Positions 24,807 through 31,953 of a stretch of DNA of 64,000 nt are shown here, one piece after another (position 1 is the stretch's first letter; each line of letters begins with the position of its first letter). The position numbers and the translations under genes are program-made. Origin of the DNA: UBA7488 sp964414185. Lineage in GTDB: Bacteria > Pseudomonadota > Alphaproteobacteria > CAAHEQ01 > UBA3637. The stretch covers positions 124,001-188,000 of the forward strand of contig CAYPVK010000001.1 in the NCBI GenBank assembly GCA_964414185.1. Direction: 5' to 3'. The notes beneath the pieces were generated by a model. The model saw only the letters and a list, made by a program, of their open reading frames with translations, did not search any database and was not told the origin of the DNA.

Positions 24807-26207
24807 TTAAAAGAAATTAAAAGTGCCGCCTTTTTTCTTTTCTTTTGATTTGTTGACCGGCGCATTATTATAGGCTTCCAACGCCTTTTTGCCCGCTTCG
24901 ATTTCTTCGGGCGTTGCCGCTTCTTCAACGGCCGTAACCGCGGTAGCGACCGTTACCTTCAATGACGGGTCTTCGGTTTGGCCTGCCAACATCAGCCACT
25001 TATAACATTCGGGTACGCTCGGATTTTCCATGCCACGCCCTTCGCAATAAAAATTGGCCAATTGGAAACGTGCATAATTGTCATTCAAAACCGCACCTTT
25101 GTTATACCATTTTAACGCTTCAACATCATTTTTAAAGTGGCTTTGCATCAAATCGCCGAAATAGGCATAAGCGGACGTGTTGCCGTTTTTAACGGATTCT
25201 TCGATAATTTTTTGCATCGGTTCCAAATCGCCCGTTGTAAGAGCTTTGTTTATCAATTCGGGCGTAATGCCGTATTTTGACCCGTCGGTCAACAAAACCG
25301 AACCGGTTTCAAGGCGTTTTTGGGTTGTTTCGGAATCGTTAAAGCCCGGAATAATCGGCGTCGGCGTGGATAATAAATCTTCCTTGGGAACGGATTGTTC
25401 GGGCGTAATGGGACGCCATTCGCGTGCCGCCCGTTGACGGGCAATCAACACATCGTCTTTGCCCAAACGGGTGGCGATTTCTTCACGACGTTGGGCCGCT
25501 TCGGTACCGATTTCGTCAGTGTTGTAAGCCGCAAGAATGCTGTACCATGCATAAGCATCGGGCATATTCATCAAACGCGGGTCGGAAGATTGCAAATCAG
25601 CCAAATCTTTTTGGGCCAATACATATCCTTGGTTAGCCGACCGCGCCAACCATTTTATGCCGTTTTCGAAATCTTGAGGTGTACCGCGTCCGTGCAGGTA
25701 GGAAAACGCTAATTTGTGTTGGGCGCGTTTATCGCCCTTTAAAGCACCGAGCAGGTAATAACCGAACGCGTACGTATATTCTTTTTCAACGCCGCCTTCG
25801 CCTTTGGCATACAATTCGCCGAGTTGATACAACGCATCGGTGTTGCCGTTATAGGCCGATTTTTTCAAATATTCCAGCGCAACTTCCTGATTATTTTCAA
25901 TGCTCGAATCGTTGAGCACCCGTTTGCCCAAAACGGCGGTTGCTTCCTGACTGCCCAATGCATCGGCCTTTTGATACAATTCAAGGGCTTTTTTTTCATC
26001 TTTGTCAATCCCCAAGCCTTCGTCATACATTTTTGCCAGGTAAAAAGTTGCTGTCGGATTGCCTTCATCCGCTAAATAGGTAAATTCTTCAAAAGCCTTT
26101 TGATATTGTCGGGTATCATAGGCCGAAATGCCTTCGGGCAAGCCGGCAAAAGCGGCGGATGTCAAAAGGGTTGTACTTAAAAATGCAAAAAGAAATTTAG
26201 CTTTCAT
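24807..26207 (-). CDS. Sel1-repeat (TPR-like) periplasmic protein
   Basis: A 466-residue protein with a cleavable signal peptide (about 1-21, ending SAAFA) and many Sel1-like repeats of about 36 residues (for example ATFYLAKMYDEGLGIDKDEKKALELYQKA; DALYQLGELYAKGEGGVEKEYTYAFGYYLLGA; RAQHKLAFSYLHGRGTPQDFENGIKWLARSA), separated by a long linker from a second block around residues 345-420 (KWYNKGAVLNDNYARFQLANFYCEG). Sel1 repeats are scaffolds for protein-protein contacts, often in envelope stress or host interaction. The ribosome site is AGGAG. The C-terminus is Lys-rich (KSKEKKKGGTF). Confidence 0.9.
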   Translation of the reverse strand: MKAKFLFAFLSTTLLTSAAFAGLPEGISAYDTRQYQKAFEEFTYLADEGNPTATFYLAKMYDEGLGIDKDEKKALELYQKADALGSQEATAVLGKRVLNDSSIENNQEVALEYLKKSAYNGNTDALYQLGELYAKGEGGVEKEYTYAFGYYLLGALKGDKRAQHKLAFSYLHGRGTPQDFENGIKWLARSANQGYVLAQKDLADLQSSDPRLMNMPDAYAWYSILAAYNTDEIGTEAAQRREEIATRLGKDDVLIARQRAAREWRPITPEQSVPKEDLLSTPTPIIPGFNDSETTQKRLETGSVLLTDGSKYGITPELINKALTTGDLEPMQKIIEESVKNGNTSAYAYFGDLMQSHFKNDVEALKWYNKGAVLNDNYARFQLANFYCEGRGMENPSVPECYKWLMLAGQTEDPSLKVTVATAVTAVEEAATPEEIEAGKKALEAYNNAPVNKSKEKKKGGTFNFF

Positions 26208-26254
26208 GGTGTCTCCTGAAGTTAAAATATATTCAACTATAGCATGTCTGTCGA

Positions 26255-27196
26255 TTAATGTAAATGTTTTTTTGGATCAACGGCTTTCGTCCTATAACGT
26301 ACTTCAAAATGCAGTTGCGGCGATTTGACGTTGCCCGTTTTGCCGACGGTCGCGATTTTTTGGCCTTTGTCAACCACATCGCCGACATCGACGCATAATG
26401 TATCGGCATGCGCATAGGCAGTCATAAAATTCTTTTCGTGTTTTAACAATATCAAGTTGCCGTACCCTTTTAATTCATTGCCCGCATAAACGACGATCCC
26501 CGATTCGGCCGCTTTGACGGTTGTGCCCTTTTTGGCGGAAATATTAATGCCGTCATTTTTAACGCCATGGCCTTTGCCGCCGTAATTTGAAATAATTTTG
26601 CCTTTAACCGGCCATGCAAAGTTCACTTTTCCTTTTGCCACGAACGGTTTTTTCAACTTTGTGGTTTGTGTTACGGCTTTTTTTGTCGTTTTTTGGCCTG
26701 CCGTCGTTTTCGTCGCCCGTTTGGCTTCGGATACTTTTCCAACGCCTTTTGCCGCCGTTTTTTTCGTATTTGTCACCCCCGTTTTTGTTTCCGCAGCCGC
26801 CGTTTTTTTGGAGGCGGCCGTTCGGGCGGAAGTTGTTTCGGTACCTTGGGCATCGATTTTCGTTTTCAATATCGGTTTCGGCGTTTTTGAGACGGTCGAA
26901 TCGGTTTGAACCGATTGAGCGGCAAGTTTTGTCCGAGCAGGGGTATCGGCCGTTTTTGTCCGCGGCACATTCAAACTTTGTCCGGGTTGCAATTCGGTCG
27001 GATCATCAATGCCGTTATGTTCGGCTAATGCTTCGGCGGTTGTATCATACCGTTTGGCAAGCGAATACAATGTGTCGTTTTTTTGAACGCGAATAACGGG
27101 AATTTGCTGATAATTGGCAACCATCGGCACTTGGTACCTGTTGCAACCGCTTAAAATCAAAAAAGCCGATAAAAGGAATATTTTCAATTTATTCAT
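26255..27196 (-). CDS. NlpD-like lipoprotein with LysM and LytM (M23) domains
   Basis: A 313-residue lipoprotein: signal peptide with lipobox L-I-L-S-G-C, a LysM peptidoglycan-binding domain (residues about 35-80: VQKNDTLYSLAKRYDTTAEALAEHN), a long Lys/Thr/Ala-rich linker of about 120 residues, and a C-terminal LytM/M23 domain. In the LytM domain the zinc-ligand motif H-x-x-x-D is N-D-G-I-N-I; A-H-A-D and LHFEVR remain. This degeneracy is typical of NlpD/EnvC-type proteins that activate amidases instead of cutting peptidoglycan. The predicted promoter (next entry) puts +1 at this ATG; there is no ribosome site, so a leaderless message is likely. Confidence 0.88.
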   Translation of the reverse strand: MNKLKIFLLSAFLILSGCNRYQVPMVANYQQIPVIRVQKNDTLYSLAKRYDTTAEALAEHNGIDDPTELQPGQSLNVPRTKTADTPARTKLAAQSVQTDSTVSKTPKPILKTKIDAQGTETTSARTAASKKTAAAETKTGVTNTKKTAAKGVGKVSEAKRATKTTAGQKTTKKAVTQTTKLKKPFVAKGKVNFAWPVKGKIISNYGGKGHGVKNDGINISAKKGTTVKAAESGIVVYAGNELKGYGNLILLKHEKNFMTAYAHADTLCVDVGDVVDKGQKIATVGKTGNVKSPQLHFEVRYRTKAVDPKKHLH

Positions 27197-27202
27197 GCCG
27201 CT

Positions 27203-27231
27203 ATTATACGGATATTCGGGCATAAATGCAA
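27203..27231 (-). promoter_or_regulatory. Promoter of the NlpD-like gene, +1 on the start codon
   Basis: Minus-strand TTGCAT (27226-27231), a 17-base spacer and a perfect TATAAT (27203-27208). Seven bases on is 27196, the A of the ATG. Confidence 0.5.
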
Positions 27232-27521
27232 TAAAAAGCTTGCTTGCCTTTTTATAAACGGATAAAGAAAAATTTTGTTATGAATAAACAACGGCTCCGC
27301 CGATAAGAAGAGCCGCCGTTTCTGTTTAATTTAATCCGTTTGCCGTTGCCGTAAACAAATTTGCGTTGTCATAATTGTTTAAAGGCGGCCGTTTTATTCG
27401 GTTAAATTATTTTTTCGGTCCTTTGGAACCGCATCCGCATCCCGGCATGATAACTCCCCCCCCCTTCCGGTTTCGTTAATAAACATACTCAACATAATAA
27501 ACGTAAGTTTCAACTTTGTCC
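27232..27521. other. About 290-base spacer with a hairpin, a micro-ORF and a C9 tract
   Basis: Between the NlpD-like gene and the divergent lipoprotein hydrolase. It holds a hairpin (CGGCTC 27292-27297 with GAGCCG 27310-27315), the micro-ORF at 27407-27448, and a run of nine C (27456-27464) that forms the micro-ORF's ribosome site on the other strand. I see nothing else in it. Confidence 0.5.
27407..27448 (-). CDS. Possible 13-residue Cys-rich micropeptide
   Basis: ATG followed by 12 codons: MPGCGCGSKGPKK. A very strong G-rich ribosome site (G9 then AG) ends five bases before the ATG. Two Cys in C-G-C and a basic tail would suit metal binding. A hairpin lies about 90 bases downstream. It may be a chance reading frame; its codons and position are suggestive only. 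Confidence 0.3.
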   Translation of the reverse strand: MPGCGCGSKGPKK

Positions 27522-27550
27522 TTGTCAAGTATTCGGTTATCTGTTAAAAT
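27522..27550 (+). promoter_or_regulatory. Promoter of the lipoprotein hydrolase, +1 at the start codon
   Basis: TTGTCA (27522-27527), a 17-base spacer and TAAAAT (27545-27550). The predicted +1 is 27557 and the ATG is 27558, with no Shine-Dalgarno sequence. Confidence 0.55.
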
Positions 27551-27557
27551 CGTTTTT

Positions 27558-28328
27558 ATGAAAAAGATATTCTTATGTATTATGTTATTGTTTTTGGGGG
27601 CTTGCGCTTCTAAAAATCCGTTAACCGATTTCAGGTTTCAAACCGTTACGGCACCGCCGTACGTTGTTGCGTCGTGGTATAAAATTGATAAGCCCGGCGA
27701 TATTTTAAGGGTTTATATCGAAGGTGACGGCACCGTTTTAAATTCGGACGGGTCTGTCAGCACCAACCCGACGCCGACCGATACGTATTTAAGAAAACTT
27801 GCGTCGGATGATCCGAATCATAACGTGGCATATTTGGGGCGCCCGTGCCAATATTTGCAGGCCGGCCCGTGCAATAAAGAAGATTGGACGGACGGGCGTT
27901 ATGCGGGCAAGATTGTTGACAGCATGGAAGAAACTTTGTACGGGTTGATGAAAAAAGCGCGCACGGACAAAGTTGTGTTAATCGGCTATGACGGCGGTGC
28001 TCAAATTGCGGGTTTGATTGCCGTACGTTTCCCGCAAGACAACGTGGAAGTCATTACAATCGGCGGCATTTTGGACCATTATGCATGGACGCAATATCAC
28101 AAGCAACCGCCTTTGGTTAAATCAATGAATTTGGCCGATTATAAAAAACGGTATGCCGGGTTGAAACAACATCATTTCGTCGGCGGCAAAGATACCGTTG
28201 TGCCGAAAGCGTTGACCGAAGAATTTGTGGCGGATAAAACAAGTATCATTGTCGTGCCGCGCGCGACGCATGAAAAAGGGTTTGAATCCGTTTCAAAAGA
28301 AATTTACAAAATGGGCGGCGTCGATTAA
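27558..28328 (+). CDS. Lipoprotein with alpha/beta-hydrolase fold
   Basis: A 256-residue protein: lipoprotein signal (lipobox LFLGACAS) and an alpha/beta-hydrolase domain with the strand-elbow segment VVLIGYDGGAQIAGLIAVR near residue 150, an HHFVGGKDTVVP acid segment and a final ATHEKGF with the histidine. In the usual family elbow (G-x-S-x-G) the nucleophile would be Ser; here it reads G-Y-D-G-G, so Asp replaces it. Either it has a haloalkane-dehalogenase-like Asp nucleophile or it is not a classical esterase. The start at 27558 begins the signal peptide and may be leaderless. It runs in the same direction as the ELM1 gene. Confidence 0.7.
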   Translation: MKKIFLCIMLLFLGACASKNPLTDFRFQTVTAPPYVVASWYKIDKPGDILRVYIEGDGTVLNSDGSVSTNPTPTDTYLRKLASDDPNHNVAYLGRPCQYLQAGPCNKEDWTDGRYAGKIVDSMEETLYGLMKKARTDKVVLIGYDGGAQIAGLIAVRFPQDNVEVITIGGILDHYAWTQYHKQPPLVKSMNLADYKKRYAGLKQHHFVGGKDTVVPKALTEEFVADKTSIIVVPRATHEKGFESVSKEIYKMGGVD

Positions 28329-28368
28329 ACGAAACAATCGGAGCTGCCCCGAAAAGGAGTTGATTTTT

Positions 28369-29328
28369 ATGCAAAAAACAGTGTGGATTTTAGCCGATGA
28401 CAGAGCGGGAAACGTCAATCAATTGGTCGGTATCGCCGAAGAATTGTCAATGCCGTTCGAATATAAAGATATCGTATATAATAAATGGGTTAAATTGCCC
28501 AACTGTTTGCGGGGGGCCACTTTAATCGGGGTAACCAAAGAATCGGCAGCTCGTTTGGCCGCGCCTTGGCCGGATGTGGTATTAAGTGCCGGTCGGCGGA
28601 CGTTTCCGATTGCCAGGTGGATAAAAAAAATGTCAAAAGGGCATACGAAAATCGTACAGGTCATGAATCCGGGAAGTGCCGGTTTTAACGAAGCCGATTT
28701 GGTTGTTTTGCCGCTGCATGACCAATATAAAGGGCATGCCAAAAATGTGATGCAGGTATCGGGAACACCACATGCTGTTACGGCTCAAAGATTGGCCGGC
28801 GAGCGCGCTTATTTTGAAAAGAAATTTTCCGACATGGCCGAACCGCGGTTGGCTTTGATTGTCGGGGGCGCTACAAAAAATAAACCTTTTACAAAAGAAA
28901 TGGCCGATGAATTGGTGACGCGGGTTTTGGCATTAAAGCCCGGTTCGATTATGTTGACAACGTCGCGCCGTACACCGAAAGAAGTGGTGGAAGTTTTGCG
29001 CGAACGTTTGCCCAAAAACACTTATTTTTATCAATACGGCAACAAAGGGGAAAATCCGTATTTCGGGTTGTTGGCATGGGCGGATATGATTGTCGTGACG
29101 GGCGATTCGATGTCGATGTGTTCCGAATGTTGCGCGACGACCGTACCCGTTTATATTTTTGCCCCCGACGAAATGATGGGTGAAAAACATAAACGCTTCC
29201 ATAAGGAATTATATCAAGCAGGCCACGCGTCGGCATTGGGCGGTGAAATGACGTATTCAAAAAAAGGCGGCGGGTTTAATCCATCCAAAAAAATTGCGTA
29301 TGCCGTTGCCGAATTGTTGGAAAAATAA
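28369..29328 (+). CDS. ELM1-family protein (DUF1022, GT-B-like)
   Basis: A 319-residue cytoplasmic protein of the ELM1/DUF1022 family (named after a plant mitochondrial-fission factor; found in most alphaproteobacteria). Conserved blocks: WILADDRAGNVNQLVGIAEEL, VVLSAGRRT, LIVGGATK, and MIVVTGDSMSMCSECCAT. The two-domain arrangement with glycine-rich loops resembles GT-B glycosyltransferases, so a lipid- or sugar-related reaction is possible, but the bacterial role is unknown. AAAGGAGT lies nine bases before the ATG at 28369. It follows the lipoprotein hydrolase by 40 bases and could be cotranscribed. Confidence 0.85.
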   Translation: MQKTVWILADDRAGNVNQLVGIAEELSMPFEYKDIVYNKWVKLPNCLRGATLIGVTKESAARLAAPWPDVVLSAGRRTFPIARWIKKMSKGHTKIVQVMNPGSAGFNEADLVVLPLHDQYKGHAKNVMQVSGTPHAVTAQRLAGERAYFEKKFSDMAEPRLALIVGGATKNKPFTKEMADELVTRVLALKPGSIMLTTSRRTPKEVVEVLRERLPKNTYFYQYGNKGENPYFGLLAWADMIVVTGDSMSMCSECCATTVPVYIFAPDEMMGEKHKRFHKELYQAGHASALGGEMTYSKKGGGFNPSKKIAYAVAELLEK

Positions 29329-29373
29329 ATAATCGGCGTACGGCACCGAAATTATTATGCCGTTATATAAATT

Positions 29374-29400
29374 TTACCGACGTGCCGACAGTGTCGGTAA
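29374..29400 (+). terminator. Probable terminator of the ELM1 gene
   Basis: A perfect eight-base stem (TTACCGAC with GTCGGTAA) and an 11-base loop, then a T-rich stretch (TTGTTTGTTTCTTTTT). It could also serve the convergent small gene. Confidence 0.55.
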
Positions 29401-29435
29401 TTGTTTGTTTCTTTTTACGTGTTGTTGTTTAGCGT

Positions 29436-29576
29436 TCAATCAGACGTGCCGAAAATATCCGTTTCCGATACGGAAGGTTTGGAAGCGGGGTTTATCCCGA
29501 CAATTCCCCATATAATTGTGTAAATAAAAAAGAAGAGAGATATAAAGCCCAATAAAATGTAGGTTGTTTTGCTCAT
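29436..29576 (-). CDS. 46-residue single-pass membrane protein
   Basis: MSKTTYILLGF then a hydrophobic helix to about residue 27 (IIWGIVGI), then a short polar tail (KPSVSETDIFGTSD). AAGG lies six bases before the ATG at 29576. The upstream 24 codons of the same frame (to 29648) lack a ribosome site and are not used. Downstream of the periplasmic-binding protein, same strand. Function unknown. Confidence 0.5.
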   Translation of the reverse strand: MSKTTYILLGFISLFFFIYTIIWGIVGINPASKPSVSETDIFGTSD

Positions 29577-29717
29577 AAAATACCTTGCTTTTTGTTTATC
29601 CGTTTTCAAAGCCTTATCCGCCGAAAGCCCGATATATTCGCAAAACATTCGGTGCGTTCGGGGAAGGGGTCTTTGCGATTAAGCATTAAAATTTGACCGC
29701 TGAAAGGCTTATAAATT

Positions 29718-30812
29718 TTAATTCTTATGGACAATGACGCCGCTTTTAACCATGGCTTGAATGGCGGGTACCGAAAAAACGCCGTGACCGCGGTTGGCAA
29801 CTTTTCCCATCGCACCGTTCCATTCTTTGATGCCGGATAAATACATGGCGGCCGCTTCGGGAGTTGAACCGTTTTCAAATGCGTTAATCAGCAATTCCGC
29901 CGCATCATAAATGTTGCCGGTACAAATCGTTGCATCGGTTTTGTTTTGGTTTTGTGCGGCAATTTTATTTTCCAATTCCGCGGAAGCTTGCCCGAACGTA
30001 ACGAATTCGACGCCTTCCGCCAATTTTAAATCATGCAGATTTTCAAGCGTGTGATTAGATGTGACGGGCGTAATAATTTCTTTGTCGCGAATCGTTTGTA
30101 AAACGTTTTCCAATTCCGGCGATTTAATGGCCGTTATATAAATTTCGGGTAAATAAAGTGCCGATTTGTCAATCATGCCGCCGATATTTGTCACATGAGG
30201 TTGAATTACGTTCATATTGACAGTTATTTTATGTTTTGCAAGTGCATCAAACAAAGCGTCCGCCATTTCGACATAACCGGCTTCATCGGTATAAATAATC
30301 GAAACATTTTGATATTTTTCTTTTAACATATCGGCCAATTCGTCCGCTTCGTCTTGCGGCGCCGTCGAATGAACGAAATTATAAATGCCGTCGGCAATCG
30401 ACATATCCGATGCGCATACATTCATATGCAACACTTTGTCCCGCGTTGCCGTCAAAGCCGTCAATTTGCCGTATTCGGAAGAAAAATCCACGATAGCTTT
30501 GACTTTGTCCAATTTCACGAACTTTGTGTTAACATTTGTTGCCGTTACGGCATCCGACGCATTGTCTTCGATAATAAATTCATATTTATTTTTGAGCGGT
30601 CGTGCAGCCATATCGGCGCTTAAAACTTCCAAAGCCCCTTTCATCGCAATGCCGATCGGAGCGTATTCCCCCGTTAACGGCAAGCTGACGCCGATTTTGA
30701 CAACGGGTGTAATCTTTTTTTGGTAATGCGGCTGCAAATAAGCTTTGCAGACAATAAATGCCAAAGTCATAACGATAATCAACCCCAAGAATGCTTTTAA
30801 TCTAACCTGCAT
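29718..30812 (-). CDS. Periplasmic ligand-binding protein (Leu/Ile/Val-type)
   Basis: A 364-residue class I periplasmic binding protein (LivJ/Peripla_BP_6 type): N-terminal hydrophobic anchor/signal (LKAFLGLIIVMTLAFIVCKAYL), then KIGVSLPLTGEYAPIGIAMKGALEVL, VKAIVDFSSEYGKLTA, and a C-terminal lobe. There is no typical signal cleavage site, so it may stay anchored to the inner membrane. Start: the ATG at 30812 has GGAG six bases upstream; the frame's first ATG at 30830 does not. No ABC permease or ATPase is adjacent, so it is an orphan here; it may be a sensor or associate with a distant transporter. It lies downstream of the secretion locus. Confidence 0.8.
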   Translation of the reverse strand: MQVRLKAFLGLIIVMTLAFIVCKAYLQPHYQKKITPVVKIGVSLPLTGEYAPIGIAMKGALEVLSADMAARPLKNKYEFIIEDNASDAVTATNVNTKFVKLDKVKAIVDFSSEYGKLTALTATRDKVLHMNVCASDMSIADGIYNFVHSTAPQDEADELADMLKEKYQNVSIIYTDEAGYVEMADALFDALAKHKITVNMNVIQPHVTNIGGMIDKSALYLPEIYITAIKSPELENVLQTIRDKEIITPVTSNHTLENLHDLKLAEGVEFVTFGQASAELENKIAAQNQNKTDATICTGNIYDAAELLINAFENGSTPEAAAMYLSGIKEWNGAMGKVANRGHGVFSVPAIQAMVKSGVIVHKN

Positions 30813-30946
30813 ATTTTTCTCCATAATCATTTCGTATTTTTTAATTATGGCTTTTTATGACGCTAATGTCCAGTAAATTTTATAAGAAAACTTACTTTAT
30901 AAAGATTATACAAACCCTTGCAAACAGGCAAAAATATTGGATAAAA

Positions 30947-31936
30947 TCATGTAATTTCGGTAATCGCGCGGATATTGCCGTTACGGTTAATTTGCACAAC
31001 GCGTAACTTGTCCTTCATTTCACGCAACGTTTTTTCGCGGTCGGTTGTCGGATATGTGTGTAAAATACGCCCTAAAAAAGCTTTATAGGCCGCATCGGGA
31101 TTTTCGGCGTGAATAGTCGCGAAACAGTTTTTATGGCCGGATCCCATTAATTCCCACAGCGCACCGGCGTTGGAAGTGGATATTTCGCCGCCGATAATTG
31201 CATCGGGCGTAAAACGCACAGCCAAGTCAATGACTTGACGATAGTCGAATTTATTCGTTAATTGGGTACGGGGTAAAACGATATGTACCCGATTTTTATG
31301 CGGCACAATCAATTCGCGCGTATCTTCAATCGTTAAAATACGTTCATGTTCATCCAACAAACGTATCAGGTTATTTAAAAAAGTCGTTTTACCCGTTGCC
31401 GTTGCACCGCTGACCAAAATATGGTCACCGCGTTTAATGGATAATAATAACCGTTCATACGGATCATCGGGATCTTCGACATCCAATAATTTATTAAGCC
31501 GTTTCAAACGCCCGCCTTGGACAAGGCCGAAATCGTCCATTGTTATGGATAAATCTTCCTTATACACACGGATAGCCATGGCAATGCCGCCCAAAACTTC
31601 ATCGGTTGTGTCATATTGGACGTTTTTGCCGGCAATTCCCGAAAAACGATGGCCCCCGGGCAAAGTCGCGTAAACGGTCGGTGATTCGGTCATCGGGTTG
31701 TACATTAAATCGTTCGAATTGGCAATAATGTACATGATGTTGTTCAAATATTCGCGTGTCAGTTTCGGATCTTCGCGATAGTGCCACGGATAAGCATATT
31801 TGCCGCGCAAACGCAACCATATGCCGCCCGGCGAATCGATTGCCACTTCTTCAACGTCGTCTTGCGTGTACCAAAAGGACAACGGCCGCAAAGCGGATTC
31901 CAGAACTTTGTATACTTCTATAGGTATATCCGCCAT
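30947..31936 (-). CDS. VirB11/DotB-like type IV secretion ATPase
   Basis: A 329-residue hexameric secretion ATPase. The N-terminal domain (DVEEVAIDSPGGIWLRL) looks VirB11-like, followed by the C-terminal RecA-like domain with Walker A GATATGKTTFLNNL, Asp box TIEDTREL, Walker B PDAIIGGEI and His box GHKNCFATIHAENPD. It supplies energy at the cytoplasmic face for pilus assembly and substrate transfer. It lies 17 bases downstream of the VirB10-like gene and is the last recognisable gene of the secretion locus. VirB11 and DotB families overlap by eye; the N-terminal domain favours VirB11. Confidence 0.9.
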   Translation of the reverse strand: MADIPIEVYKVLESALRPLSFWYTQDDVEEVAIDSPGGIWLRLRGKYAYPWHYREDPKLTREYLNNIMYIIANSNDLMYNPMTESPTVYATLPGGHRFSGIAGKNVQYDTTDEVLGGIAMAIRVYKEDLSITMDDFGLVQGGRLKRLNKLLDVEDPDDPYERLLLSIKRGDHILVSGATATGKTTFLNNLIRLLDEHERILTIEDTRELIVPHKNRVHIVLPRTQLTNKFDYRQVIDLAVRFTPDAIIGGEISTSNAGALWELMGSGHKNCFATIHAENPDAAYKAFLGRILHTYPTTDREKTLREMKDKLRVVQINRNGNIRAITEIT

Positions 31937-31953
31937 GAGCCGTTCTTCCTTTC

